Below the pieces are notes generated by a model. The model ran no database searches. It had not been told where the DNA came from and saw only the letters and a program-made list of their open reading frames with translations. Source: Streptomyces pseudovenezuelae (GTDB lineage: Bacteria; Actinomycetota; Actinomycetes; Streptomycetales; Streptomycetaceae). From it: 64,000 nucleotides of DNA. The position numbers were made by a program, and so were the translations under genes. Below, in pieces: positions 32,566 to 40,162 of this stretch; within the stretch, counting starts at the first letter, position 1, and every line of letters starts with the position of its first letter. Where the stretch lies: the NCBI RefSeq assembly GCF_001513955.1, contig NZ_KQ948153.1:286575-350574 (forward strand). Reading direction: 5' to 3'.

Positions 32566-33864
32566 ATGGCAGATGCCGCGCTGCGGCTCAGGACCCTCTT
32601 CGCCCAGGTGCTGGGAGTGCCGCTACCGGTGCGGATCCGCGCCTGGGACGGTTCGGAGGCCGGACCGCCCGACGCGCCCGTGCTGGTCGTGCGCAACCGC
32701 CGGGCCGTGCGCCGGCTGCTGTTCAAGCCCGGCGAACTGGGGCTGGCCCGCGCCTGGGTGGCCGGGGACATGGACATCGACGGCGACCTCTACACCGCCC
32801 TCGACCTGATCTCGGGGCTCGTCTGGGAGCGCGGGGACGACGCCAGGACCCTCTTCGAGTCCCTGCGCGACCCCGAGGTGCGCTCCGCCGTACGCGGACT
32901 CGTCGCCCTCGCCGGACCGCCGCTGCCGCCCGCCCCGCCGCCCGAGGAGATCCGCCGGGTCCGCGGCCATCTGCACACCCGGCACAGCGACAAGCGGGCC
33001 ATCAGCCACCACTACGACGTCGGCAACGGCTTCTACGAGATCGTCCTCGGACCGTCGATGGTGTACTCGTGCGCCTACTGGCAGGCACCCGAACCCGACG
33101 GCACCCTGGAGCACGCCCAGCGCGACAAGCTGGACCTGGTCTGCCGCAAGCTCGGTCTGACAGCCGGGCGAAGACTCCTCGACGTCGGCTGCGGTTGGGG
33201 TTCGATGGCCATCCACGCCGCCCGCGAGTACGGCGTGAGCGTCGTCGGCATCACCCTCTCCCAGGAGCAGGCGGCCTACGCCCGCAAGCGGGTCGCCGAC
33301 GAGGGACTCACCGACCGCGTCGAGATCCGGGTGCAGGACTACCGCGACGTCACCGACGGGCCGTACGACGCCATCTCCTCCATCGGCATGGCCGAACACG
33401 TGGGCGCGGATCGCTACCTGGAGTACGCCGAGGACCTGCTCAAGCTGCTCAGGCCCGGCGGGCGGCTGCTCAACCACCAGATCGCCCGGCGCCCGCAGAC
33501 CGACGAATCGGCGTACCACCTCGACGAGTTCATCGACGCCTACGTCTTCCCGGACGGCGAACTCGCCCCCCTCGGCACCACCGTGACCATGCTGGAGCGG
33601 GCCGGCTTCGAGGTGCGCGACGTCGAGTCGATCCGCGAGCACTACGCCCACACCCTGCGCCGCTGGGTCACCAACCTGGAGGCCCAGTGGCAGCGCGCGG
33701 TCCGGATCGCCGGGCCCGGGCGGGCCCGCGTGTGGCTGCTGTACATGGCCGCCAGCGCCCTCGCCTTCGAACACAACCGCATCGGCGTCAACCAGGTCCT
33801 CGCCGTCAGGACCCCCGAATCCGGCACCTCCGGGCTGCCGTTGCGCGCCCGCACCTGGAACTGA
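32566..33864 (+). CDS. SAM-dependent methyltransferase, cyclopropane-fatty-acid synthase family
   Basis: A 432 aa CFA-synthase-like enzyme that transfers a methylene or methyl group from SAM to phospholipid acyl chains. An N-terminal lipid-binding-like domain (LRTLFAQVLGVPLPVRIRAWDGSEAGP...KPGELGLARAWVAGDMDIDGDLY) precedes the catalytic part: ISHHYDVGNGFYEIVLGPSMVYSCAYW, SAM site LLDVGCGWGSMAIHAA, GITLSQEQAAYA and the AEHVGADRYLEY segment. The ATG at 32566 follows CACGGAGG; a GTG three codons earlier is possible. A terminator shared with the convergent ABC operon follows. Confidence 0.93.
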   Translation: MADAALRLRTLFAQVLGVPLPVRIRAWDGSEAGPPDAPVLVVRNRRAVRRLLFKPGELGLARAWVAGDMDIDGDLYTALDLISGLVWERGDDARTLFESLRDPEVRSAVRGLVALAGPPLPPAPPPEEIRRVRGHLHTRHSDKRAISHHYDVGNGFYEIVLGPSMVYSCAYWQAPEPDGTLEHAQRDKLDLVCRKLGLTAGRRLLDVGCGWGSMAIHAAREYGVSVVGITLSQEQAAYARKRVADEGLTDRVEIRVQDYRDVTDGPYDAISSIGMAEHVGADRYLEYAEDLLKLLRPGGRLLNHQIARRPQTDESAYHLDEFIDAYVFPDGELAPLGTTVTMLERAGFEVRDVESIREHYAHTLRRWVTNLEAQWQRAVRIAGPGRARVWLLYMAASALAFEHNRIGVNQVLAVRTPESGTSGLPLRARTWN

Positions 33865-33873
33865 ACCGCGGCA

Positions 33874-33900
33874 GGGGCCCGTTGCTCGGCAACGGGCCCC
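33874..33900. terminator. bidirectional terminator
   Basis: A perfect 11 bp stem GGGGCCCGTTG / CAACGGGCCCC with loop CTCGG, between two convergent genes (CFA-like and ABC permease). Confidence 0.88.
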
Positions 33901-33930
33901 ATGTCGTACGGCTGCCGAACCCGCGCGGCG

Positions 33931-36459
33931 CTACTCGGCCTTGATCGCCGCCAGCATGTTCATGCGGGCCGCCCGGCGGGCCGGCCACAGCGCGGCGAGG
34001 ATGCCGACCGTCGCCGCGAGCAGCAGGAACACCGCCATCCGGGCCCAGGGCAGGACGAGTTCGTACGTCGCCATCTTCGTGCCGAGCAGCTCACCGGCCG
34101 CCCAGCCGAAGAAGACGCCGAGGCCGATCCCCAGGACCCCGCCGAACAGGGAGATGACCAGGGACTCCAGCCGGACCATCCGCTTGATGCCCTTGCGGTC
34201 CAGGCCGATCGCGCGGAGCATCCCGATCTCCTGGGAGCGTTCGAAGACCGACATGGCCAGGGTGTTGATGACACCGAGCACCGCGACGATCACCGCCATC
34301 GCCAGGAGGCCGTAGAGCATGTTCAGCATCAGCGTGAACATCTGCGCGATGGACTCGGAGAGGTCCTTCTTGTCCTGGACCTTGATGGCCGGGTTGGTGC
34401 CGAGGGCCTTCTCCAGCCGGTCCTTGGTGGCGTCGGAGGCGCCGCCGGACGTCTTCAGCATGACCTGCATGTCGGACCGGTCGCTCAGGTGCGGGTCGAG
34501 GGTGGCGGTGTCCAGCATGATGCCGCTGATCAGTTCGTTGCCCTCGTAGACCCCGGCGACCTCGAGCCGCTGCGCCCGGCCGTCCTCGTAGTGCACGGTG
34601 AAGGCCGAACCCGCCTTCCAGCCGCGGGACTTGGCGGTGTCCCGGTCCACGACGACCCGCGTGCCGCCGACCGCGAAGGTGCCGCTGTCGACCTTCAGGT
34701 CGGTGAGCTTGCCGATCGCCGAGCCGTTGACCCCGGTCAGGTACTCGGTCTCGCCGTCGATGCGGGAGGGCGCGTTGCGCAGCGGGCTCACGGCGGTGAC
34801 GTCGTCGACCTTCGCCAGCTTCTTCTCGACGTCCGGCGAGAGCTCGTTGCCGTTCGCCATGGAGACGACGTAGTCCGCCTTGACGGCCGCCGACGCCATC
34901 TTGTCGATCGACTTCTGGAGGCTGCCCGCCATCACCGTCATACCGGTGATCAGGGTGAGACCGATCATCAGCGCGGAGGCCGTGGCGGCCGTACGGCGCG
35001 GGTTGCGCACCGAGTTCTGGCGGGCCAGCTTCCCGGAGACACCGAAGACGCGCAGCACGGGGGCCGCCGCCGCGATCAGCGGACGGGACAGGAGCGGGGT
35101 GAGGATGAAGACACCGATGATCAGCAGGACCGCGCCCAGGCCCATGGGGGCCTGGCCGTCCGAGCCGTCCATGGTGGTGGCCGCCAGGATCACGGCGACG
35201 CCCGCCCCGCTGAACAGCGCGCCCAGCGTGTTGCGCAGCACCAGCGACTTGGTCGTCGCCTTCGCGTGCACGCTGCTCATCGCCGCGACCGGCGGGATCT
35301 TCGCCGCCCTGCGGCCCGGCAGCCAGGCCGCCAGCATGGTGATCAGGACGCCGACCGCCAGGGCCACCCCGACCGTGCCCGGCGTGATGACGAGCGGCCC
35401 GTCCGGGACGGTCGCGCCGAGCGCGCCCATGAGGGACCTGAGCCCGGCGCCGATGCCGATGCCGGCCACCAGGCCCGTCACGGCGGCGACCAGACCGACC
35501 ACGAACGCCTCCACCAGCACCGACCGCGTGATCTGCCGACGGGACGCGCCGACCGCCCTGAGCAGCGCCAGCTCCTTGGTGCGCTGGGCGACCAGCATGG
35601 TGAAGGTGTTGGCGATGATGAAGGTGCCGACGAACAGCGCGATGCCGGCGAAGACCAGCAGCCCCTGCTTGAGGCCGGCCATGGACGAGGAGATCAACCG
35701 GGCCTGGCTGTCCGCGAGTTCCTGCCCGGTCGTGGTCTCTACGGCGTTCTTCGGCAGCGCCTTCTCCAGCGCCGCCCGAAGCGCGGTCTGGGAGGTGCCG
35801 GAGGCCGCCTTCACGTCGATCTCGTCGTACCTGCCCGGCTTGCCGAACAGCTTCTGGGCGGTGGCCGTGTCGAACAGCGCGAGGCTGCCGCCGGCCGCGA
35901 CATTGCCGTCGTCGGTGGTGAAGATGCCGGTGACGACGGGCTTGAGGACCGGCCCGTCGACCGAGATGCGCACGGTGTCGCCGACCTTGTAGCCGGCCCG
36001 CTCGGCGGTCTCAGAGTCGATGGCGACCTGGTTCGCTCCCTTCGGCGCGGAGCCCTCGGCGAGCGGGTACCGGGGGTCCTTGGCCCCGTAGTAGTTGCCG
36101 CCCTGCGACTGGAAGCCGCCGCCGACGAGCTTGCCGTCCTTGTCGGCGATGGCGGTGAAGCCGCTCACGACACCGATGGCGTTCGACGCCCCGGGGACCT
36201 TCGCGCTCCTGTCGAGCAGGGTCTGGGTCAGCTCGTGGCGCTTGCCGATCGTGTTGCCCTTGTCCTCGTCCCACTGGGCGGTGACGGCGACATCGACCTG
36301 GTCGAAGCCCTTGGCCGAACTCTTCTGGTAGGCCTCGGAGATGGTGTTGGTGAAGACGAGGGTGCCGGACACGAACGCCACGCCGAGCATGACGGCGAGC
36401 ACGGTCATCAGCAGCCTGGCCTTGTGCGCGAGTACGTTGCGCAGGGCGGTGCGGAACAT
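33931..36459 (-). CDS. ABC transporter permease, FtsX/MacB-type with duplicated core
   Basis: An 842 aa membrane protein, paralogue of the permease at 5382-7961. N-terminal helix (ARLLMTVLAVMLGVAFVSGTLVF), first extracellular domain, FtsX core with TKELALLRAVGASRRQITR, middle helices, a second extracellular domain, and a second core with SQEIGMLRAIGLDRKGIKRM, ending ARRAARMNMLAAIKAE. Its start overlaps the ATPase stop by one base. An ABC exporter or mechanotransmitter of unknown cargo; in actinobacteria such pairs often follow cell-envelope stress systems, but no two-component system is near. Confidence 0.92.
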   Translation of the reverse strand: MFRTALRNVLAHKARLLMTVLAVMLGVAFVSGTLVFTNTISEAYQKSSAKGFDQVDVAVTAQWDEDKGNTIGKRHELTQTLLDRSAKVPGASNAIGVVSGFTAIADKDGKLVGGGFQSQGGNYYGAKDPRYPLAEGSAPKGANQVAIDSETAERAGYKVGDTVRISVDGPVLKPVVTGIFTTDDGNVAAGGSLALFDTATAQKLFGKPGRYDEIDVKAASGTSQTALRAALEKALPKNAVETTTGQELADSQARLISSSMAGLKQGLLVFAGIALFVGTFIIANTFTMLVAQRTKELALLRAVGASRRQITRSVLVEAFVVGLVAAVTGLVAGIGIGAGLRSLMGALGATVPDGPLVITPGTVGVALAVGVLITMLAAWLPGRRAAKIPPVAAMSSVHAKATTKSLVLRNTLGALFSGAGVAVILAATTMDGSDGQAPMGLGAVLLIIGVFILTPLLSRPLIAAAAPVLRVFGVSGKLARQNSVRNPRRTAATASALMIGLTLITGMTVMAGSLQKSIDKMASAAVKADYVVSMANGNELSPDVEKKLAKVDDVTAVSPLRNAPSRIDGETEYLTGVNGSAIGKLTDLKVDSGTFAVGGTRVVVDRDTAKSRGWKAGSAFTVHYEDGRAQRLEVAGVYEGNELISGIMLDTATLDPHLSDRSDMQVMLKTSGGASDATKDRLEKALGTNPAIKVQDKKDLSESIAQMFTLMLNMLYGLLAMAVIVAVLGVINTLAMSVFERSQEIGMLRAIGLDRKGIKRMVRLESLVISLFGGVLGIGLGVFFGWAAGELLGTKMATYELVLPWARMAVFLLLAATVGILAALWPARRAARMNMLAAIKAE

Positions 36460-37229
36460 CAGCTGGTGCGGCCCTTCGCGTCGAACTGCTTCATGAAGTC
36501 CAGGACGTTCTCGGCCGTGGGCTTGTACATCTCGTCCACGATCCGGCCGTCCGCGAGGAAGACCACCCGGTCCGCGTACGCCGCGGCCACCGGGTCGTGG
36601 GTCACCATGACGACCGTCTGCCCCAGCTCCCGTACGGAGTTGCGCAGGAAGCCCAGGACCTCGGCGCCGGAGCGGGAGTCGAGGTTTCCGGTCGGCTCGT
36701 CACCGAAGATGATGTCGGGCTTGGACGCGAGGGCCCGGGCGACGGCGACGCGCTGCTGCTGGCCGCCGGACAGCTGAGCGGGACGGTGGCTGAGCCGGTC
36801 CCGCAGTCCCACCATCTGGATGACCGAATCCAGCCACTCCTTGTCCGGCTTGCGGCCGGCGATGTCCATCGGGAGCGTGATGTTCTCCAGGGCCGTCAGG
36901 GTCGGCAGCAGGTTGAACGCCTGGAAGATGAACCCGATCTTGTCCCGTCGCAGTTTGGTGAGCTGCTTGTCCTTCAGGGAGCCCAGTTCGGTGTCGCCGA
37001 TGCGGACCGAACCGGAGGAGAAGGTGTCCAGGCCGGCCACGCAGTGCATCAGCGTGGACTTGCCCGAGCCGGAGGGGCCCATGATCGCGGTGAACTCGGC
37101 CTGCCGGAACTCGACGGTGACCCGGTCCAGGGCGACCACCTGGGTCTCGCCCTGTCCGTAGATCTTCGACAGATCCGTGGCGCGTGCGGCCACGGAGGTG
37201 GCCCGGCCGGCGACGGGTGTGGTGGTCAC
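36459..37229 (-). CDS. ABC transporter ATP-binding protein, MacB/LolD family
   Basis: A 256 aa ATPase closely similar to that at 4597-5385, including IMGPSGSGKSTLMHC (Walker A), LSGGQQQRVAVARAL (signature), EIIFGDEPTGNLDSR-type Walker B (here DIIFGDEPTGNLDSR) and MVTHDPVAAAYADRV. The protein ends VLDFMKQFDAKGRTS against VLDRMKDFDARGRTS in the other. GTG start after TAGGAG. Operon of two with the following permease. The 390 bp upstream also carries the bldA promoter. Confidence 0.92.
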   Translation of the reverse strand: MTTTPVAGRATSVAARATDLSKIYGQGETQVVALDRVTVEFRQAEFTAIMGPSGSGKSTLMHCVAGLDTFSSGSVRIGDTELGSLKDKQLTKLRRDKIGFIFQAFNLLPTLTALENITLPMDIAGRKPDKEWLDSVIQMVGLRDRLSHRPAQLSGGQQQRVAVARALASKPDIIFGDEPTGNLDSRSGAEVLGFLRNSVRELGQTVVMVTHDPVAAAYADRVVFLADGRIVDEMYKPTAENVLDFMKQFDAKGRTS

Positions 37230-37619
37230 GGGATGGAACTCCTAGCGGGACGACATCGTTGAAGGACGTCTTCCATCCTGGTGGCGGGAGCCCGTCGTGT
37301 AGTCAGCCGCAGTTCTGGTTCCGAAGGCAGACTTCGGAGGGACCGCGCCGCTCGGTGTCATACCTGGGGATGACGGCGGCCCCTGATCGGGGCTCATGCA
37401 GAGAACAGGTGGAGCGTCCTCGTTCGGGCGGTGAAATTCCGTCATTCCGCATGCGTGGCCGAGTGCCGCACGTAACGCTATTGGCAAGTGCGGATGGCGT
37501 GTTCCAGGGTCTGATGCACCCTCAGACGTCAATAAAATAAGACAACATCGGTCCGCCCGACCACTGTTCGGGGGATGCACCCCGATAGGCTCGGAACCTC
37601 GACGCGGAGCCCATGGCCT
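37230..37619. promoter_or_regulatory. divergent region with candidate bldA promoter
   Basis: No gene. The right part holds an AT-rich stretch (37527-37545, TCAATAAAATAAGACAAC) unusual for this genome, then CGGGG/CCCCG arms near 37570-37584 and a possible -10 TAGGCT at 37586-37591 with a weak TGTTCG at 37565-37570. Transcription from there would reach the tRNA about 25 bp on. The left part should hold the promoter of the minus-strand ABC operon. Confidence 0.35.
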
Positions 37620-37703
37620 GCCCGGATGGTGGAATGCAGACACGGCGAGCTTAAACCTCGCTGCCCCTTCGCGGGCGTGCCGGTTCAAGTCCGGCTCCGG
37701 GCA
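37620..37703 (+). tRNA. bldA: tRNA-Leu (anticodon UAA), bldA
   Basis: An 84-base class II tRNA. Acceptor GCCCGGA (37620-37626) pairs with TCCGGGC (37696-37702), discriminator A 37703. Anticodon stem GCGAG/CTCGC encloses loop CTTAAAC, giving anticodon TAA at 37652-37654, which reads the UUA codon. A variable arm (TGCCCCTTCGCGGGCG) and the T-loop TTCAAGT follow. CCA is not encoded (CTT follows). In streptomycetes UUA is the rarest codon and this tRNA is BldA, controlling development and antibiotic regulators. I noticed no in-frame TTA codon in the protein genes of this window. Confidence 0.96.
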
Positions 37704-37710
37704 CTTTCCC

Positions 37711-37739
37711 GCCCACGCGACGACTTCTCGCGCGTGGGC
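37711..37739 (+). terminator. terminator after bldA
   Basis: GCCCACGCG (37711-37719) pairs with CGCGTGGGC (37731-37739) around an 11-base loop, seven bases past the tRNA; it can also serve the convergent small gene at 37753-38013. Confidence 0.75.
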
Positions 37740-37752
37740 CGGCCTCCCGTCT

Positions 37753-38013
37753 TCAACCCTCGTAGACGGTCAGTACGGCACCGCCGATCTCGATCCGGCG
37801 GCCGGCGCGCATGCCGTCGCGGCGCAGTGTTCTCAGACAGGTGTGGAACAGGGGCAGCTCGTCCGCGTCCAGGACGGCGGCGGCCAGTTCCACGAGTTCG
37901 GTCACCGACTGGTCGGTCAGTACCTCGGGCAGCTCACCGGAGAGCAGTACGACCGATTCTCCGGCGGGCCCACGGACCACGGCTGTCGCCGGCCCGCCAT
38001 GCACGAACAACAC
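37753..38013 (-). CDS. small hypothetical protein next to bldA
   Basis: An 86 aa protein, GTG start after AGGGGGG. LFVHGGPATAVVRGPAGESVVLLSGELPEVLTDQSVTELVELAAAVLDAD-type composition (pieces up to 20 residues visible: VTELVELAAAVLDADELPLF) suggests an alpha/beta fold of about 85 residues with no signal or membrane segment. The family is not recognised. Convergent with bldA. Antisense frames of similar length exist, so coding is probable but not certain; the regular codon use and ribosome site favour it. Confidence 0.6.
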   Translation of the reverse strand: MLFVHGGPATAVVRGPAGESVVLLSGELPEVLTDQSVTELVELAAAVLDADELPLFHTCLRTLRRDGMRAGRRIEIGGAVLTVYEG

Positions 38014-38299
38014 ATTCCCCCCTGGGAGCCCGGGGTCGTGCGGCTCTCGCTCCTCGGGCAGGACGAGAGACTAGCGGGGGAGTCCGGCGCTTTCGGGCAC
38101 AGTCGAATTCTTTTTCCGACTCCTCGGAAGAGTGAACATCCCCGGTCGCAGACCGCCGAGACCCAGCCTCCGGACGGTCACTTCCTTGGCCAGGGGTGGG
38201 GGTGGCGGTGCCGGGGCGGTGAGGGAGGGCGGGGGCCGGGTCCTGGTGACTGGTTGCCTGGTGAGGGGGCTGTGGCGGGGTGTCGCTTGCGTGGCCCCC

Positions 38300-38930
38300 G
38301 GGTGGGTGGGCCTGGGCCGGTCCGTGTGCGGGCCCCCGCCTGCGCCGGGCCGCGCTGTCGGGCTCGTGGTGCTGGAGCCGGGCCGGTGTTTCGTGGTGCG
38401 GGCCAGGGGCCGGGTGGGAGGCGCTCTCAAGGGGCCGTCGCATGGTCGGGGGCCGTCAGGGTGCTCGCCCGGGGCGGCGGTGGAGCCCGGGATGCGTGAC
38501 CCGGGTGGGTCCGGGCCGGCGCTTGTGTGGTTCTCGGGCGGGTCGGCGCAGGCGGGCCCGCGGGCGGCTCCCGCCTGGGCCGGGCCGCATTGTCGGGCCG
38601 GGGGTCCGCGAGGTGCTCGTCTGGTTCTCGGGTGGGTGGGCCTGGGCCGGTCCGTGTGCGGGCCCCCGCCTGCGCCGGGCCGCGCTGTCGGGCTCGTGGT
38701 GCTGGAGCCGGGCCGGTGTTTCGTGGTGGGGGTCAGGGGCCGGGTGGGAGGCGCTCTCAGGGGGCCGTCGCGTGGCCGGGGGTCCTCGCCTGGGGTGGCT
38801 GCGGAGCACGGAACGGGCGACCGGCTGGGGCCGGGCGGGTGCTCGTCCGGTTCCCGGGCGGGTGGGTTCGGGGCGGTTCGTGCGTCGGCCCCTGACTGCG
38901 TCCGACCGCGCTGTCGCTCTCGCAGGTGCT
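38300..38930. repeat. long direct repeats in a non-coding GC-rich block
   Basis: Within the 927 bp gap 38014-38940. Copy 1 (about 38301-38465) and copy 3 (about 38631-38795) are nearly identical over about 165 bp and exactly 330 bp apart; shared landmarks are GGTGGGTGGGCCTGGGCCGG and TGCGCCGGGCCGCGCTGTCG. Diverged copies lie near 38531-38605 and 38851-38930. Open frames run through it on both strands but with repeats of Gly/Arg/Pro and no start site, so I regard it as non-coding. The stretch 38014-38299 shows nothing else I can name. Confidence 0.75.
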
Positions 38931-38940
38931 GTGTCGGGGG

Positions 38941-39336
38941 TTACTTCTTCGGGGTGCGGTCCAGTAGGGACTCCACCAGGGCGGCCACGTGGCGGCGGTC
39001 GTCGGACGAGAGTTTCTGGAGGCTGGCGATCAGGAGGTCCACCTCGGGGTCGGCCGGGCGGGCGGCGGTGCCCTCCGGGCCCTGGCCGGCCGGGGTGCCG
39101 TACACGTGGATGCCGCAGGCCTCCGCGGCGGCGCGGCGGACGGTGTCCAACGGGAGTTCCAGGCCCTTGGACAGTCCCTCCAGGGTGGTCGCCTGGGGCA
39201 TGCGGACGACGCGGTCGGTGGTCGCCAGGTGGTGGACGGTGGAGCGCGGGACGCCACCGCGGCGCGCCACGTCGCCGTAGGACCAGCCCTTGCGGTCCAG
39301 GCGCTCACGGATCAACTGCTGGAGTGCGTTGGCCAC
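38941..39336 (-). CDS. XRE-family transcriptional regulator
   Basis: A 131 aa DNA-binding protein. The N-terminus MANALQQLIRERLDRKGWS leads into an HTH (YGDVARRGGVPRSTVHHLAT, about 20-39), then SLSKGLELPLDTVRRAA-type dimer helix and a C-terminal helical part (VDLLIASLQKLSSDDRRHVAALVESLLDR). It is transcribed away from the twin-peptide/M50 operon; two matching inverted repeats lie between the two starts (39465-39505), so it probably regulates that operon and itself. The gene runs directly out of the repeat block. Confidence 0.85.
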   Translation of the reverse strand: MANALQQLIRERLDRKGWSYGDVARRGGVPRSTVHHLATTDRVVRMPQATTLEGLSKGLELPLDTVRRAAAEACGIHVYGTPAGQGPEGTAARPADPEVDLLIASLQKLSSDDRRHVAALVESLLDRTPKK

Positions 39337-39464
39337 GGGTGGGTCACTTCCTGCTCGCCGCTCGGCGGAACCTCCATGTCGGGGCCGATTCTACGGGCGG
39401 CCCCACCCGCCGCCGAAAGGGTGTTTCCCCGAACGGGTTGCGCAACGGCCCCGCGAGGCCCTAG

Positions 39465-39483
39465 TGTCCAATCTCGTTGGACA
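39465..39483. promoter_or_regulatory. operator-like inverted repeat 1
   Basis: TGTCCAA-TCTCG-TTGGACA: perfect 7 bp arms with a 5 bp centre, 129 bp from the XRE start and 85 bp before the first peptide gene. A second copy lies exactly 22 bp downstream. TTGGAC could also act as a -35 element. Confidence 0.7.
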
Positions 39484-39486
39484 GAA

Positions 39487-39505
39487 CGTCCGACCAAGTT
39501 GGACA
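39487..39505. promoter_or_regulatory. operator-like inverted repeat 2
   Basis: CGTCCGA-CCAAG-TTGGACA: the same repeat with two arm mismatches (first and sixth base), two helical turns from copy 1, so two dimers would bind one face of the helix. A further half-site-like GGTCCGACC lies at 39528-39536. Confidence 0.65.
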
Positions 39506-39567
39506 GAGTCTGGGGGGAACCTGACTCGGTCCGACCGGAAATGCCCATCCCTGAGGGGGAATTGATC

Positions 39568-39783
39568 ATGATGGACGCTCACGAGCTCGAGGCCGAGTCC
39601 GCGGAACTGCTGCCGGGCCGCGAGGCCCTCGGCCGTCTGAAGTTCAGCTTCAACAAGACGACCAACGTCACCAAGCACATCGCCAACGTCGAGGCCCACA
39701 ACTCGTCCGTGGCTGTGAACGACCACTCCTTCGCCTCGGCCGCCGCCTCCCAGGCCGGCCAGGGCATCACGGTCACCCAGTAA
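39568..39783 (+). CDS. tandem small peptide 1 (putative precursor)
   Basis: A 71 aa peptide with no signal sequence or membrane segment, ATG after GAGGGGGA. Residues 5-40 (HELEAESAELLPGREALGRL then KFSFNKTTNVTKHIAN) are nearly identical to the next gene; the last 31 residues differ. No family is recognised. The layout (acidic LxxE-containing leader, conserved middle, diverged Ser/Ala/Asn/Gln-rich tail) resembles a RiPP precursor, but the tail's alternating pattern also suits a self-assembling beta-strand. First gene of an operon with peptide 2 and an M50-like protease. Confidence 0.8.
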   Translation: MMDAHELEAESAELLPGREALGRLKFSFNKTTNVTKHIANVEAHNSSVAVNDHSFASAAASQAGQGITVTQ

Positions 39784-39835
39784 CACCCGCGCACCACCTC
39801 GAACCCGATCCGCATCACCTGAAAGGAAGTCCGTC

Positions 39836-40054
39836 ATGAGCATGGACATGCACGAGCTGGAGACCGAGTCCGCCGAGCTGCTGCCGGGCCGTGAGGCCCT
39901 CGGCCGTCTGAAGTTCAGCTTCAACAAGACGACCAACGTCACCAAGCACATCGCCAACATCCACGCGGACAACCAGTCCGCGGCGCTCAACGACCACTCC
40001 TCGTACTCGGTCGCCGAGTCGCAGGCCTCGCAGTCGATCGTCGTCAAGCAGTAG
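39836..40054 (+). CDS. tandem small peptide 2 (putative precursor)
   Basis: A 72 aa paralogue of the previous gene, 52 bp downstream, ATG after GAAAGGAAG. A 66 bp stretch (39893-39958) is identical to 39622-39687. Against peptide 1, of the last 31 residues the identical positions are almost all odd-numbered and the changed positions even-numbered (N.S.A.NDHS..S.A.SQA.Q.I.V.Q). No Cys in either peptide, so lanthionine or disulfide products are excluded. 108 bp separate it from the M50-like gene. Confidence 0.8.
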   Translation: MSMDMHELETESAELLPGREALGRLKFSFNKTTNVTKHIANIHADNQSAALNDHSSYSVAESQASQSIVVKQ

Positions 40055-40162
40055 CGCCGGCGTGATGACGGCCGTCGGGGTGGGCCGCCCGTACCAGCGG
40101 TGCGGTCCACCCCGACGGCCATGCCAGGGGGGAAACGGGGAGGACGTGGGGGGAGACCACAT

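Noticed and set aside
33901..36777. Long plus-strand frame antisense to the second ABC permease
   Set aside because: Same mirror effect; the minus-strand protein has clear FtsX motifs and operon coupling.
37753..38140. Plus-strand frames over the small gene next to bldA
   Set aside because: They start inside the tRNA or its terminator and lack ribosome sites; the minus-strand frame is the better candidate.
38300..38930. CRISPR array
   Set aside because: Repeat units are long, unequal and not separated by regular unique spacers; no cas genes.
38132..39464. Gly/Arg-rich frames across the repeat block and the XRE gene
   Set aside because: They are formed by the repeats and continue antisense to a good XRE gene; no start site and no recognisable domain.
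39568..40054. Lanthipeptide or sactipeptide precursors
   Set aside because: Neither peptide contains cysteine and no matching modification enzyme is encoded.
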